DNA from: Streptomyces lunaelactis
Lineage (GTDB): Bacteria > Actinomycetota > Actinomycetes > Streptomycetales > Streptomycetaceae
Direction of reading: 5' to 3'
NCBI RefSeq assembly: GCF_003054555.1
Contig: NZ_CP026304.1
Location: 3,782,001-3,846,000 of the forward strand
Length of the DNA: 64,000 nucleotides
The position numbers and the translations under genes are program-made. Shown here piece by piece: positions 25,503 through 34,948 of the stretch (the first letter of the stretch is position 1; every line of letters begins with the position of its first letter). The notes under the pieces were generated by a model that was given only the letters and a program-made list of their open reading frames with translations, did no database searches and was not told the origin of the DNA.

Positions 25503-25751
25503 ATGAGCAGCAACGAGAAGAAGCCGGAAGAGATCACCACGATGGGCGACCACCACGCGCCCGCGCCGCCCGCCGACGGCACGATCACCACCCAGGGCGA
25601 CCACCACGCGCCGGTGCCGCCGGTCGACGGCATCGACGGCACCATCACCACGATGGGTGACCACCACGCGCCCGTGCCGCCGAAGCTCCTGGCCGACGGC
25701 GGGGCCACCACTCAGGGCGACCACCACGCGCCGGTCCCGCCCAAGGGCTGA
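25503..25751 (+). CDS. afsS: AfsS, small repeat activator of antibiotic production
   Basis: An 82-residue protein directly downstream of afsR. It is made of four repeats of (T)TxGDHHAPxPP, alternating M and Q before GDHHAP. This TxxxDHHxP repeat is the hallmark of AfsS, the small AfsR-dependent activator of secondary metabolism. The ATG at 25503 is preferred over the one at 25491, because GGGGGA precedes it. At 82 residues it is longer than the roughly 63-residue S. coelicolor protein. The mode of action is unknown. Confidence 0.9.
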   Translation: MSSNEKKPEEITTMGDHHAPAPPADGTITTQGDHHAPVPPVDGIDGTITTMGDHHAPVPPKLLADGGATTQGDHHAPVPPKG

Positions 25752-25901
25752 TCCGGACTCCTTATGAACGGGGGGCGGCCGCGGCGGCGCGGAGGGGGAG
25801 CCGTCGCGGCCGCGGCATGTCCGCGCCCGGTCAGGCGCGCGCCGGCCCCGCGCACCGATCAGGCACGCCGGTCGGGCGCGCGCCGGCAAGGCCCCTGCCG
25901 G

Positions 25902-27464
25902 TCAGCCTCCCGCCCGCGACCGCAGCTCCGTCTTGAGCACCTTCCCGCTCGCGTTCCTCGGCAGCTCGGTCACGAACTCGACCTCCCTCGGGACCTTGTA
26001 GTTCGCCATCTCCCGCCGCGCCCACGCGATCAGGTCGTCCGCCGTGAGCGTCGAGGCCCGGCGCCGTACCGCGTACGCCCTGCCCACCTCGCCCAGCCGC
26101 GGATCGGGGACGCCGATGACCGCCACGTCCGCCACATCGGGGTGCAGGCCCAGCAGTTGCTCGATCTCCGCCGGGTAGGCGTTGAAGCCGCCGACGATGA
26201 ACATGTCCTTGATCCGGTCGGTGATACGGAGATTGCCCTGCGGGTCGAGCACGCCGACGTCACCGGTGTGCAGCCAGCCGTCCGCGTCGACGGCCTCCGC
26301 CGTCTCGTCCGGGTCCTCGAAGTACCCCTGCATCACGTTGTGTCCGCGCACCAGGACCTCGCCCGGCTCGCCCGTGCCGGCCAGTACGCGCACCTCTGTG
26401 CCGGGTATCGCGCGGCCCGAGGTGGACGCGATCGTCTCGGGGGCGTCGCCGCGGCGGCACATGGTGACGATGCCGCTCGCCTCGGAGAGGCCGTACGCCG
26501 TGAGGACCGTGGCGATATGGAGCTCGTTGCGCAGCCGCTCCACCAGCCGGAGCGGGACGACCGCCGCGCCCGTGACCACCAGGCGGAGTGCCGAGAGGTC
26601 GTGGGCGTCGCGGGCCGGATGGTCGAGCAGCGACTGGTGGAGGGTGGGCGGGCCCGGCAGCACCGAGATGCGTTCGGAGGCGATATTGGCCAGGACCGTG
26701 TCCACGTTGAAGACCGGCTGCGGGACCATCGTCGCGCCCCGCGTCAGGCAGGCGATGATGCCCGCCTTGTAGCCGAAGGTGTGGAAGAAGGGGTTCACGA
26801 TCAGATAGCGGTCGCCCTCGCGCAGTCCGGCGAGTTCGCTCCACACGTCGTAGCAGCGCAGCGTCTGCGCATGGGTGATGACGGCGCCCTTGGGCCGGCC
26901 CGTCGTGCCCGAGGTGAAGACGATGTCGGAGGGCGCGGAGGAGTCGATCGCGTCGGCGCGGGTGCGAACCTGCGCCGATGAGATGCCGTCGCCGCCCGCC
27001 AGGAAGTCCTTCCAGGTACGGAAGTCCTCGGGGGCGCTGTCCGCCAGCACCACCACCTGCTCCAGGTGCGGAAGGTCCACCTCCGCCCGGCGCAGGGACG
27101 CCACGTACGAGGTGCCCAGGAAGGTGCCCGTGACGAAGAGGAGCTTGGCGCGGCTGCGCTGCAGGACGTACGCCGCCTCGCCGCCCTTGAAGCGGGTGTT
27201 CAGCGGTACCAGTACCGCCCCGGCCGTCACCGCGCCGAGCGCCGAGACGATCCAGTCGAGGGTGTTGGGCGCCCAGACCGCGACCCGGTCGCCCGGTTCG
27301 ACGCCCGAGGCCATGCAGGCGGCGGCCGCGCGCTCCACGCGTTCGCCCAGTTCGGCGTACGAGACCCGGGTCCGGCCCTCGACGACGGCCTCCCGCTCTC
27401 CGTACAGTTCGGCAGCGCTCCGTACCAGCTTCGGGATGCTGCCCCACTCCAGGTCGCCGCGCAT
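25902..27464 (-). CDS. Acyl-CoA ligase, FadD3-like
   Basis: A 520-residue class I adenylate-forming ligase. It has the P-loop FTSGTTGRPKGAVITH (about 172), YGLSEASGIVTMC (about 300), GWLHTGDVG (about 390), RIKDMFIVGGFNAYPAEIE and a C-terminal acyl-transfer Lys in NASGKVLKTEL. The overall motif layout is that of FadD3-like ligases, which load a degraded cyclic propionate onto CoA. The ATG at 27464 follows GGGAGG. It shares one TGACG operator with the divergent Ltp-DUF35-hydratase operon, so activation and later cleavage are probably co-induced. The substrate is inferred to be a bulky or cyclic carboxylic acid. Confidence 0.85.
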   Translation of the reverse strand: MRGDLEWGSIPKLVRSAAELYGEREAVVEGRTRVSYAELGERVERAAAACMASGVEPGDRVAVWAPNTLDWIVSALGAVTAGAVLVPLNTRFKGGEAAYVLQRSRAKLLFVTGTFLGTSYVASLRRAEVDLPHLEQVVVLADSAPEDFRTWKDFLAGGDGISSAQVRTRADAIDSSAPSDIVFTSGTTGRPKGAVITHAQTLRCYDVWSELAGLREGDRYLIVNPFFHTFGYKAGIIACLTRGATMVPQPVFNVDTVLANIASERISVLPGPPTLHQSLLDHPARDAHDLSALRLVVTGAAVVPLRLVERLRNELHIATVLTAYGLSEASGIVTMCRRGDAPETIASTSGRAIPGTEVRVLAGTGEPGEVLVRGHNVMQGYFEDPDETAEAVDADGWLHTGDVGVLDPQGNLRITDRIKDMFIVGGFNAYPAEIEQLLGLHPDVADVAVIGVPDPRLGEVGRAYAVRRRASTLTADDLIAWARREMANYKVPREVEFVTELPRNASGKVLKTELRSRAGG

Positions 27465-27487
27465 CGCAAGCCCTCCCACCACAAGTA

Positions 27488-27504
27488 GCTGACTACCCGT
27501 CAGA
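27488..27504. promoter_or_regulatory. TGACG operator, divergent
   Basis: GCTGACTACCCGTCAGA is centred between the leftward acyl-CoA ligase and the rightward Ltp operon. It is 23 bases from the ligase ATG and 20 from the Ltp ATG. One site could control both. Confidence 0.8.
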
Positions 27505-27524
27505 TTAGCTGTACCCTCCCCCAC

Positions 27525-28673
27525 ATGGCGAGCCTCAAGGACGCAGCAGCGATAGCCGGGATAGGACAGACGGCCTTCGCCAGACACCTCCCCGACTCCG
27601 AGAAGACCCTGGCGTGCCGGGCCATCCTCGCCGCGCTCGACGACGCCGGGATCGATCCCTCCGAGGTCAACGGCTTCGCCTCGTACACGATGGAGGAGAC
27701 CGACGAGGTCGAGGTCGCCAAGGCCATCGGCGCCGGGGACGTGACCTTCTTCTCCAAGGCCGGTTACGGCGGCGGCGGTTCCTGCGCCACGATCGCGCAT
27801 CTCGCGGGCGCGATCGCCACCGGCCAGGCGAGCGTCGGCATCGCCTGGCGCTCACGCAAACGCGGCTCGGGCCCAAGGCCCTGGAAGAACACGGCGGTCC
27901 AGCTGGCCACCCCCGCCCAGTGGACCCGCCCCTTCGGACTGCTGCGGCCCGCCGACGAGATCGGCATGCTGGCCCGCCGGTACATGCACGAGTACGGCGC
28001 CACCCGCGACCACCTATTCAATGTCGCCCTCGCCTGCCGCAACCGCGCCAACCAGAACCCCGCCGCGGTCATGTACGAACGGCCGCTGACCCGCGAGATG
28101 TACATGACCGCCCGCTGGATCAGCGAGCCGCTCTGTCTCTTCGACAACTGCCTGGAGACGGACGGCGCGCTGGCGTGCGTGATCGTGAGCGCCGAGCGGG
28201 CCCGCGACTGCCGGCAGAAGCCGGTGTACGTCCACTCCGCCGCTCAGGGCCTGCCCGCCCAGCACCACGGGATGGTCAACTACTGGAACGACGACCCGCT
28301 GACCGGACCCTCCTGGACGGCGGCCAGGCAGCTGTGGAAGACCGCCGACTTCGGTCCGCAGGACGTCGATGTGGCACAGATCTACGACGCGTTCACCCCG
28401 CTGATCCCGCTGTCCCTGGAGGGCTACGGCTTCTGCGGCCGCGGCGAGGGCGCGGCCTTCACGGAGGGCGGCGCCCTGGAGATCGGCGGCCGGCTGCCGG
28501 TCAACACCGGCGGTGGCGGGCTCTCCGAGGCGTACGTCCACGGCTTCAACCTCATCAACGAGGGCGTGAAGCAACTGCGCGGCAGCTCCACCGCCCAGGT
28601 CCCGGACGCCGCGACCTGCCTGGTCACGGCGGGCGAGGGAGTGCCCACTTCGGCCGTTCTGCTGAGGAGTTGA
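27525..28673 (+). CDS. Thiolase-like lipid-transfer protein (Ltp/retro-aldolase type), copy A
   Basis: A 382-residue thiolase-fold protein of the SCP-x/Ltp type. It has GIGQTAFARHLPDSEKTL near the start, AGYGGGGSCATIAHLAGAIA (about 80-99), DVAQIYDAFTPLIPLSLEGYGFC (about 283-305) and LPVNTGGGGLSEAYVHGFN (about 325-343). The classic catalytic Cys/His arrangement of true thiolases is not evident. In steroid degraders such proteins pair with a DUF35 partner as retro-aldolases that split off a short acyl-CoA. The DUF35 gene follows one base after the stop, which supports that role. Confidence 0.8.
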   Translation: MASLKDAAAIAGIGQTAFARHLPDSEKTLACRAILAALDDAGIDPSEVNGFASYTMEETDEVEVAKAIGAGDVTFFSKAGYGGGGSCATIAHLAGAIATGQASVGIAWRSRKRGSGPRPWKNTAVQLATPAQWTRPFGLLRPADEIGMLARRYMHEYGATRDHLFNVALACRNRANQNPAAVMYERPLTREMYMTARWISEPLCLFDNCLETDGALACVIVSAERARDCRQKPVYVHSAAQGLPAQHHGMVNYWNDDPLTGPSWTAARQLWKTADFGPQDVDVAQIYDAFTPLIPLSLEGYGFCGRGEGAAFTEGGALEIGGRLPVNTGGGGLSEAYVHGFNLINEGVKQLRGSSTAQVPDAATCLVTAGEGVPTSAVLLRS

Positions 28674-28674
28674 G

Positions 28675-29100
28675 ATGCTCACACCGGTTGTCGACGACGA
28701 CGGCGCGCCCTTCTGGGAGTACGCCGCCGAGGGCGAGCTGCGCGTTCAGGCGTGCGCGGCCTGCGGCGAGCTGCGCTTTCCGCCGCGGCCCTGCTGCCCG
28801 CACTGCCGGTCCTTCGACAGCGAGTGGCGCAGGATGAGCGGCCGCGGCCGAATCTGGTCGTACGTACTCCCCCACCCGCCGCTGCTGCCCGAGTACGCGG
28901 CCCAGGCCCCCTACAACGCGGTCGTCGTCGAGCTGCTCGACGCACCCCGCATCCGTCTGGTGGGCAATGTGGTCACGACGCCGGACGCGCCGCTGAACTC
29001 CGTCGACCCGGCGCGGCTGCGGATCGGGGCCGGGGTGAAGGCGGCGTTCACGCGGCTCGGTGACATCACCGTGCCGCGCTGGCTGCTGGAGCGGTCATGA
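28675..29100 (+). CDS. DUF35 Zn-ribbon/OB-fold protein, partner of Ltp
   Basis: A 141-residue protein. A rubredoxin-like zinc ribbon (CAACGELRFPPRPCCPHC, about 25-42) is followed by an OB fold (about 55-135). DUF35 proteins bind acyl-CoA and form active complexes with thiolase-like Ltp proteins. The gene sits between Ltp and the enoyl-CoA hydratase and overlaps the latter by four bases. It should act in the cytoplasm as part of the cleavage complex. Confidence 0.8.
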   Translation: MLTPVVDDDGAPFWEYAAEGELRVQACAACGELRFPPRPCCPHCRSFDSEWRRMSGRGRIWSYVLPHPPLLPEYAAQAPYNAVVVELLDAPRIRLVGNVVTTPDAPLNSVDPARLRIGAGVKAAFTRLGDITVPRWLLERS

Positions 29101-29873
29101 ACATCCGCGTCGACGCGGTCAAGGAGACGGGCGTCGCACTCGTGACGCTGGACCGGCCCGAGAAGCACAACGCGATCGACCTGGAGATGGCGGCCGAACT
29201 GGCCACGGTGTGGCGGGAGTTCCGCTTCGACGACACCGTACGGGCGGTGGTGGTGACGGGCGCGGGCGGCAGGGCGTTCTGCACCGGGATCGACCGCTCG
29301 GTGGAGGTGCCGCAGCCCTCGTCCCCGTACTCGATCGACGATCCGCTGCTCACGATCGGGCCCAAGGCGAACGACCTGTGGAAGCCGGTGATCGCGGCGG
29401 TCGAGGGGATGGCGTGCGGCGGGGCGTTCTATCTGCTCGGGGAGAGCGAGTTCCTCATTGCCTCGCGGGATGCGACGTTCTTCGATCCGCACACGACGTA
29501 CGGCATGGTCAGCGCGTACGAGTCGGTCTACATGGCCCAGCGGATGCCGTCCGGCGAGGTGGCGCGGATGGCGCTGATGGGAACGGCGGAACGGATCTCG
29601 GCGCGGCGGGCGTACGAGACGGGCCTGGTCTCGGAGCTGACGGACCCGGGCGAGGCCGTGCCCGCGGCGCTGCGGGCGGCGGCGGTGGTGGCGTCGTACC
29701 CGGCGGAGGCGGTCCAGGGGACAGTGCGGGCGGTGTGGGCGGCGGGGGAGGGCGCGAGGGCGCGGGCGCGGACGCACGCCCCGCACTTGATCGCGCTCGG
29801 GAATCTGCCGCCTGCGCGGCAGGCGGAGCTTTTCGGGCGCGGACGGGGCCGGAGCGGTTTCCGGCTGCGGTAG
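29097..29873 (+). CDS. Enoyl-CoA hydratase/isomerase family protein, copy A
   Basis: A 258-residue crotonase. It has the NRP-like LDRPEKHNAIDLEMA, first oxyanion strand VTGAGGRAFCTGID (about 59-72) and second oxyanion helix EGMACGGAFYLLGESEF (about 102-118). The usual catalytic Glu pair is not clearly placed, so isomerase or hydrolase activity is possible. ATGA overlap with the DUF35 gene makes it the third gene of the Ltp operon. It probably forms the hydroxyacyl-CoA that the retro-aldolase pair cleaves. Confidence 0.8.
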   Translation: MNIRVDAVKETGVALVTLDRPEKHNAIDLEMAAELATVWREFRFDDTVRAVVVTGAGGRAFCTGIDRSVEVPQPSSPYSIDDPLLTIGPKANDLWKPVIAAVEGMACGGAFYLLGESEFLIASRDATFFDPHTTYGMVSAYESVYMAQRMPSGEVARMALMGTAERISARRAYETGLVSELTDPGEAVPAALRAAAVVASYPAEAVQGTVRAVWAAGEGARARARTHAPHLIALGNLPPARQAELFGRGRGRSGFRLR

Positions 29874-29880
29874 CCGGGGC

Positions 29881-29977
29881 GTACGGCCTCCGGCCGTGTC
29901 CTCAATCGCCGGACGGGCTTGATGTGCCGGGCACAATCCAGCCCTGCCGGCGATTGAGGCGCGGGGTCCGGGGGGCC
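29881..29977. repeat. Dispersed intergenic repeat, copy 2
   Basis: It carries the same 42-bp segment as 14543-14584 and an inverse arm CGGCGATTGAGGC shortly after, making a long imperfect hairpin. It ends at the stop of the leftward secreted protein gene. Confidence 0.7.
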
Positions 29978-30466
29978 CTAGCTCGCCGTCCGGGTCGCGC
30001 TGACAACCTCGCACTTCTTGTACTCGGAGCCGTCGCCCGAGCCCGTGTACGCCGTGCTCGCGCTGCCCGTCGCCGACGCCCCCGCCGCGACCTGAAGGGC
30101 ATCCACCTTGGCGGTCGCGACACTGACGTTCGTGTCGCCGAGGTCGCCCTTGAACTGCAGGCTCACGTCGTACTTGTACGCCAGCGAGTCACTGTTGGTG
30201 ACCGTGATCTTCGCGGTGAGGTTCTTGCCCGTGGCGTCGAGACCGCACTCGTCGATCCTGACGTCGCGCTCGGCCTTGTTGGCGCTGGAGCCGCCGGTCA
30301 CGGAGCCGGTGGTACCGCCCGACGTGGTGGTGTTGTTGTCGCCACTGCCGTGGCTACTGCTGCTGCTCCCGCCGCCACAGCTCCCACCGTGCGAGCCACG
30401 GGCTCCGGTCAGGGCGACGATGGCGATGCCGAATACGGCGATGGCGCGGACATGACGGATCTTCAC
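29978..30466 (-). CDS. Secreted hypothetical protein with Ser/Thr/Gly linker
   Basis: A 162-residue protein. The N-terminal signal peptide runs to about residue 24, and a Ser/Gly/Thr-rich linker follows (about 25-65). A beta-rich domain comes next (ITVTNSDSLAYKYDVSLQFKGD, then YTGSGDGSEYKKCEV) with two Cys that may bond. The domain resembles FxLYD/DUF4352-type extracellular beta-sandwich modules. It lies between the afsS side and afsK, the place of a short uncharacterised gene in S. coelicolor. It should be outside the membrane; the role is unknown. Confidence 0.65.
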   Translation of the reverse strand: MKIRHVRAIAVFGIAIVALTGARGSHGGSCGGGSSSSSHGSGDNNTTTSGGTTGSVTGGSSANKAERDVRIDECGLDATGKNLTAKITVTNSDSLAYKYDVSLQFKGDLGDTNVSVATAKVDALQVAAGASATGSASTAYTGSGDGSEYKKCEVVSATRTAS

Positions 30467-30761
30467 GTTTCAACCCCCGTTGAAAGTTTGAGTGTTCAGC
30501 CCATAGGGCAAGCGCAGAGCGCTCGGTTGACGAGCGCACGTCACCCTAACAGCGATTGATCTCCGCTCAGTCGTCGAGCAGCGCCTCGGCTGTTTAAATG
30601 CACCTGACAATCGCGCCGCTCACGGTAGCAGTCGCGAACAGGGGGCATGCGTGACGGCCGTCGTACCAGTCACGGAAGGGGCTGTAACGGCGGCCGTCTC
30701 GATCACGACGCTACGCCCGCTGCCCACGGGCCGCCATCGGGGCGAGAGGGCCCCGGTCGGC

Positions 30762-33194
30762 CTAGCGCCCGCCGCCCGGAGCGCCCCGGCCCGTGGCCGT
30801 GCCCTTGACCGCGTCCAGTGCGTACACACAGCGGTCCTTGCTGCACGCGTACACCACCCCGCCCTGCGCCACCGGCGAACCCGTGATCTCACCGCCCGTC
30901 GCGAGCTTCCAGCGGAGCTGGCCGCCGCTCGCGTCCAGCGTGTAGAGCACATGGTCCGCGGAGCCGAAGTGGACCCGGCCGTCCGCGACCACCGGGGCAC
31001 CGATGACCTCGCCGCCCGCCGCGAACCGCCACATCGGCGTGCCCGTCACCGCGTCCAGGGTGTAGAGCGCGCTGCCGCTGCCGACATGGACGTTGCCGTT
31101 CGCGACCAGAACGGGCTCGATGGACTGGCGCGACTCCGTGGCGATGCGCCAACGGTCCTTGCCTGTCGTGGCGTCCAGGGCGTACACCGTGCCGAGATAG
31201 TCGGCGAGATAGACACCGCCGCCCGTCACCGCCGGACCCGGTGCGAAGACCGGCGGCGAGAGGAAGACCGCCGGCGACTCGAAGTGCCAGCGCACCAGGC
31301 CGTTTGCGATGTCGATGGCGAGTACGCGGGTGCCGGCCGCGACATAGACACAGCCGTCGGACGCGGGATGCACCCGTACCGGCACATTGCCGCAGGACGC
31401 CGCGTCGCCGATCGGGTACGACCACCGCTCGAGACCCGTGCGGGCATCCAGCGCGCGCAGCCGCGCGTCCTTCCACACGTACACCGTGCCGTCGACGATC
31501 GCGGGCCCCGCCTCGGGCGTCTCGAAGTCCGTCTGGGCCCCGGTCGTCTCCCACAGCTTCTCGCCGTTGGACGCCTCCCAGGCCTGTACGCCGCCGCCGC
31601 GTGTCCCGGTGAGGACCGTGCCGCGGTCGACCTTGAGGGAGTACACCCAGGCGTCGGTCTGGAGCCGCCAGCGCTCCTGGCCGCTCGTCGCGTCGAGTGC
31701 GTACAGCGACGGGCCGTCCGAGGCGTGGATACGGCCCCCGGCGACGGCCATCGCCCACGCCACGTCCCTGGTCTTGAACTGGCGCCGGCCGCTGCCCACG
31801 TCCAGGGCGTGTACCTCGAAGGAGGTCACGTACAGCAGCTCCCCGGCCACCACCGGGGTGCCCCAGACGTCGTTCGACATCCGGAAGCGCCACGGCCGCC
31901 AGTGCCCGCCGCCCCCGTCCGGGGGCGAGGCGGGCGGCGGCACGGGCGCGGCCACGGGCGGCGGCACGGCGCTGGTCGGGGCCTCCGCGCCGTTCAGCCC
32001 GCCGGGCGGGCGGACCCAGCCGGTCGCGGGACCGGCCTCGACGACCGCGCCGCGGCCCGCGTCGGCGACACGGGGGCCGGGACCGATCGGCACCTTGGAG
32101 CCGGACAGCCGGACCGGTCCGGCCGCGGCGGGCGCCGATACGGCCGCGGGTGACGGTGCGGCCTGACCCGTACGCGGGTCGCTGCCGCCCCGCCAGGCCG
32201 AGTCCCAGTCCGGCCGGGGCGGATGCGGCGGCGGCCGAAGAGGCGGAGGGGTGGGCTCCACCGGGCGCGGCGCCGGTGCCGGGGCCGGGGCCGGGGGCCG
32301 CCCGCCGCGGCGCTGCTCGATCATCGCGGTGGCCCGCGTCGGCAGCCATGCGGACGCGGTGCCGCTGTCGTCACTGCCGGAGGAGAAGAGATGCGGGGCG
32401 AGCTGCGCCTGCAGATCCTCGGGCGTGGGCCGCCGCACGGCCTCCATCTGCATACAGGACTCGATCAGGGGCCGGAGCTCGTCGGGCAGCCCCGCCAGGT
32501 CCGGGCCCTCGCGCAGCAGCATGAAGACGGTCTCGACCGGATTCGCGCCGTGGAAGGGGGCGTGCCCGGTGGCCGCGAAGACCAGGGTGGAGCCGAGCGA
32601 GAAGACATCGCTCGCGCCGGTGACGCTGCGTGAGTCGCGCGCCTGCTCCGGCGACATGTACGCAGGTGTGCCCACGGCGACATTGGTCATGGTCAGCCGG
32701 GTGTTGGAGACGCCGGACGCGATGCCGAAGTCGATGACCCGCGGCCCGTCCTCCACGACCAGGACGTTCGACGGCTTGAGGTCACGGTGGACCAGACCCG
32801 CGCCGTGGATGGACTGCAGCGCCTCGGCGATGCCGGCCGCCAGCCAGCGCACCGCCTGGGCCGGCATCGGCCCGCACTCATTCACTATTTCTTCGAGGGA
32901 GGGGGCAGGCACGTACGCGGTGGCGAGCCAGGGCACGGCCGCCCGCGGGTCGGCGTCCACCACGGCCGCCGTGTAGAAACCGCTGACGGCCCTGGCGGCC
33001 TCCACCTCGCGGGTGAAGCGGACGCGGAACAGCTGGTCCTCGGCGAGCTCGGTACGCACCGTCTTGATCGCCACGCGACGACCGGACGCCGAGCGCGCGA
33101 GATAGACCAGTCCCATGCCGCCGGCACCGAGCCGGCCCAGCACCTCGAACGGACCGATCCGTCTCGGGTCATGCTGCGTCAGCTGCTCCATCAC
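30762..33194 (-). CDS. afsK: AfsK, Ser/Thr protein kinase with PQQ-like beta-propeller
   Basis: An 810-residue kinase. The catalytic domain (about 15-275) has GAGGMG, the ATP-binding Lys in VAIKTV (residue 44), HRDLKPSN (about 135) and DFGIAS (about 154), with a [12 protein letters not shown] activation segment. A Pro/Ala-rich linker (about 290-430) leads to a C-terminal beta-propeller of PQQ-type repeats ([27 protein letters not shown]; about 435-805). Sequence and length match S. coelicolor AfsK, which autophosphorylates and phosphorylates AfsR. The start is GTG 33194 or ATG 33191, after GGGAGG. Confidence 0.95.
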   Translation of the reverse strand: MMEQLTQHDPRRIGPFEVLGRLGAGGMGLVYLARSASGRRVAIKTVRTELAEDQLFRVRFTREVEAARAVSGFYTAAVVDADPRAAVPWLATAYVPAPSLEEIVNECGPMPAQAVRWLAAGIAEALQSIHGAGLVHRDLKPSNVLVVEDGPRVIDFGIASGVSNTRLTMTNVAVGTPAYMSPEQARDSRSVTGASDVFSLGSTLVFAATGHAPFHGANPVETVFMLLREGPDLAGLPDELRPLIESCMQMEAVRRPTPEDLQAQLAPHLFSSGSDDSGTASAWLPTRATAMIEQRRGGRPPAPAPAPAPRPVEPTPPPLRPPPHPPRPDWDSAWRGGSDPRTGQAAPSPAAVSAPAAAGPVRLSGSKVPIGPGPRVADAGRGAVVEAGPATGWVRPPGGLNGAEAPTSAVPPPVAAPVPPPASPPDGGGGHWRPWRFRMSNDVWGTPVVAGELLYVTSFEVHALDVGSGRRQFKTRDVAWAMAVAGGRIHASDGPSLYALDATSGQERWRLQTDAWVYSLKVDRGTVLTGTRGGGVQAWEASNGEKLWETTGAQTDFETPEAGPAIVDGTVYVWKDARLRALDARTGLERWSYPIGDAASCGNVPVRVHPASDGCVYVAAGTRVLAIDIANGLVRWHFESPAVFLSPPVFAPGPAVTGGGVYLADYLGTVYALDATTGKDRWRIATESRQSIEPVLVANGNVHVGSGSALYTLDAVTGTPMWRFAAGGEVIGAPVVADGRVHFGSADHVLYTLDASGGQLRWKLATGGEITGSPVAQGGVVYACSKDRCVYALDAVKGTATGRGAPGGGR

Positions 33195-33386
33195 TTGCCT
33201 GCCACCTCCCCGTACGGGCCCCAGAAGAAATGGAGCCCGTCACACACAGCCCCCGGAAGCTTCTCACCGCCGAGACCCTCAGCGGTGCGCACCCTGATTC
33301 TTCCTGTCGGAGGCGACAGTTGCGAACCCGGGGGCGGATCGGGGTGTCTCACCCGGTTTCGGGCACGGTCCGGGGGGCGGATTGGT

Positions 33387-33701
33387 TCAGAGCCGCGCCT
33401 CCAGGCGTCCGGTGGCCCGCAGAGGGCTGCCGCACGAGATCGAGTCGCTGCCGTCCCCGGTGTGCCAGGCCCCGTACAGGGTCTTGACGCGGACAGGCCA
33501 CTTCGGGTTGCTCACGTCGTCGCAGTCGACGACCAGCCGCCAGGTGTAGGAGGAGCCGCTGTAGCAATGGGCGGAGGCGGTGTCACCGCTGCCCGCGAGG
33601 TGGCAGGGCAGACGGGCGGCGGTGGCGGGCGTCGCGGTGAGCAGTCCGGCGGCTGTGGCGGCGCAGGCGGCGAGGCCGAGGGCGGCCTTGGTACGGAGCA
33701 C
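33387..33701 (-). CDS. Small secreted hypothetical protein
   Basis: A 104-residue protein. A signal peptide ends at ATA near residue 28. The mature part is about 76 residues with four Cys that could form two disulfides (LPCHLAG, HCYSGSSYTWRLVVDCDD, SISCGSP). GAAAGGA precedes the GTG start. Many Streptomyces genomes have similar short exported proteins of unknown role. It lies between afsK and the VOC gene, all leftward. Confidence 0.6.
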   Translation of the reverse strand: MLRTKAALGLAACAATAAGLLTATPATAARLPCHLAGSGDTASAHCYSGSSYTWRLVVDCDDVSNPKWPVRVKTLYGAWHTGDGSDSISCGSPLRATGRLEARL

Positions 33702-33801
33702 GGGGGTCCTTTCGCGGTGTTCACGATGGGGGAAGGACCACCACTATGGATCAGACACCACTCTCAGGTCTAGACCATTGCCCGCCTCAACTCCCGTTGT
33801 T

Positions 33802-34692
33802 TCAGGCCGCTTTCGGCTCGTCCCCGCCCTCGCCCTCGGACTCCGACTCGGGCTCCGAGGGCTCGGGCTCCTGCTCGGGCTTCGATACGGGCTCCGCCGC
33901 GGGATCCGGCCCGGACTCCGACTTCGGCTCCGCCAGTACGGCGAAGGAAGCGCCCTGATTGTCGGCGAGCACGGCGATACGCCCGTACGGAATGTCGAAG
34001 GGCGGCGCCTGGACCCTGCCGCCGAGGCGGGTGACCGTCTCGGCGGTCGCGTCGCAGTCCTCGACGCAGAAGTAGATGAGGAAGTGGCCGGGCATCTCGG
34101 CCGGGAAGGCGTCGGTGATCACGCTGCGGCCGCCGATCGCGGTGTCCTCGCCCGGCCCCGTACCGGCGGGCGACCACATCCGGAAGTCGACGGAGGCGTC
34201 GGGCAGGTCCGTCCCCAGAAAGCCGAAGACCGACTCGTAGAAGGGATCGACGGCTTCCTTGTCGCGCGTGTACACCTCGGTCCAGCAGAAGGAGCCCGGC
34301 TCGCCCTGCTTCTCGAAGCCGACCTCGTCGCCGGCCTGCCAGAGCCCGAACACCGCGCCGCCGGGGTCCGCGGCGACCACGATGCGGCCGGCGGTGCCGA
34401 CCGGCTGCGGTTCGGTGATCACCTGGCCGCCGGCTTCCCCGATCCTCCTGCTGAGCGCGACGGCGTCCGGGGTGGCGAAGTAGACGCCCCAGACGGTGGG
34501 CATCCGGCCGTCCTTCTTGGGCACGAGGGCGGCGACGAGCCTGCCGTCGCTGGAGGCGTAGACGTACGGGTCGCCCCCCGCACCTTCTTCGAAAGTCCAG
34601 CCGAACAGCTCGCCGTAGAAGCGCTTGCCCGCCTCGACATCAGGGAGCGCCGCGTCCACCCAGCACGGCGTGCCTTCTGCGAATCCGGCCAT
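33802..34692 (-). CDS. Two-domain VOC (glyoxalase/bleomycin-resistance fold) protein, candidate kbpA
   Basis: A 296-residue protein. Two VOC domains (about 1-120 and 130-250) start with GTPCWVDAALPDVEAGKRFY and GSFCWTEVYTRDKEAVDPFY. A 45-residue tail of Glu, Ser and Pro follows. In S. coelicolor the AfsK inhibitor KbpA is encoded beside afsK. The position of this gene, one small gene away from afsK and next to a TetR gene, makes it a candidate, but the identity is not certain from sequence alone. It has no signal peptide. The ATG at 34692 follows GAAGGGA. Confidence 0.65.
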   Translation of the reverse strand: MAGFAEGTPCWVDAALPDVEAGKRFYGELFGWTFEEGAGGDPYVYASSDGRLVAALVPKKDGRMPTVWGVYFATPDAVALSRRIGEAGGQVITEPQPVGTAGRIVVAADPGGAVFGLWQAGDEVGFEKQGEPGSFCWTEVYTRDKEAVDPFYESVFGFLGTDLPDASVDFRMWSPAGTGPGEDTAIGGRSVITDAFPAEMPGHFLIYFCVEDCDATAETVTRLGGRVQAPPFDIPYGRIAVLADNQGASFAVLAEPKSESGPDPAAEPVSKPEQEPEPSEPESESEGEGGDEPKAA

Positions 34693-34948
34693 GGACCTGG
34701 TCCCTTCCCTTGTAGCGGGATGTGGCGCCCGTCACACTCAAGCTAACGGCGCATCGCGCGCGGCGCAGGTAGGCCACAGGAACCAAATCGAACATTTGGG
34801 CAATTATCAGGATCCGGAGCCACGGGCAGGGCCAGGATTCGTTGAGTTGTGCACAGAAGTTTTCCACAGGCTGTTGATAAGACTATTGGCGCACCCCATT
34901 TGCAGTCGGCCGAATAGCGCGCCGATCACCCCTCGGTAAGCTGACGGC

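Noticed and set aside
30528..30543. TGACGAGCGCACGTCA resembling the regulon operator
   Set aside because: The arms fit, but the spacer is six bases instead of three, and the nearby gene is not catabolic.
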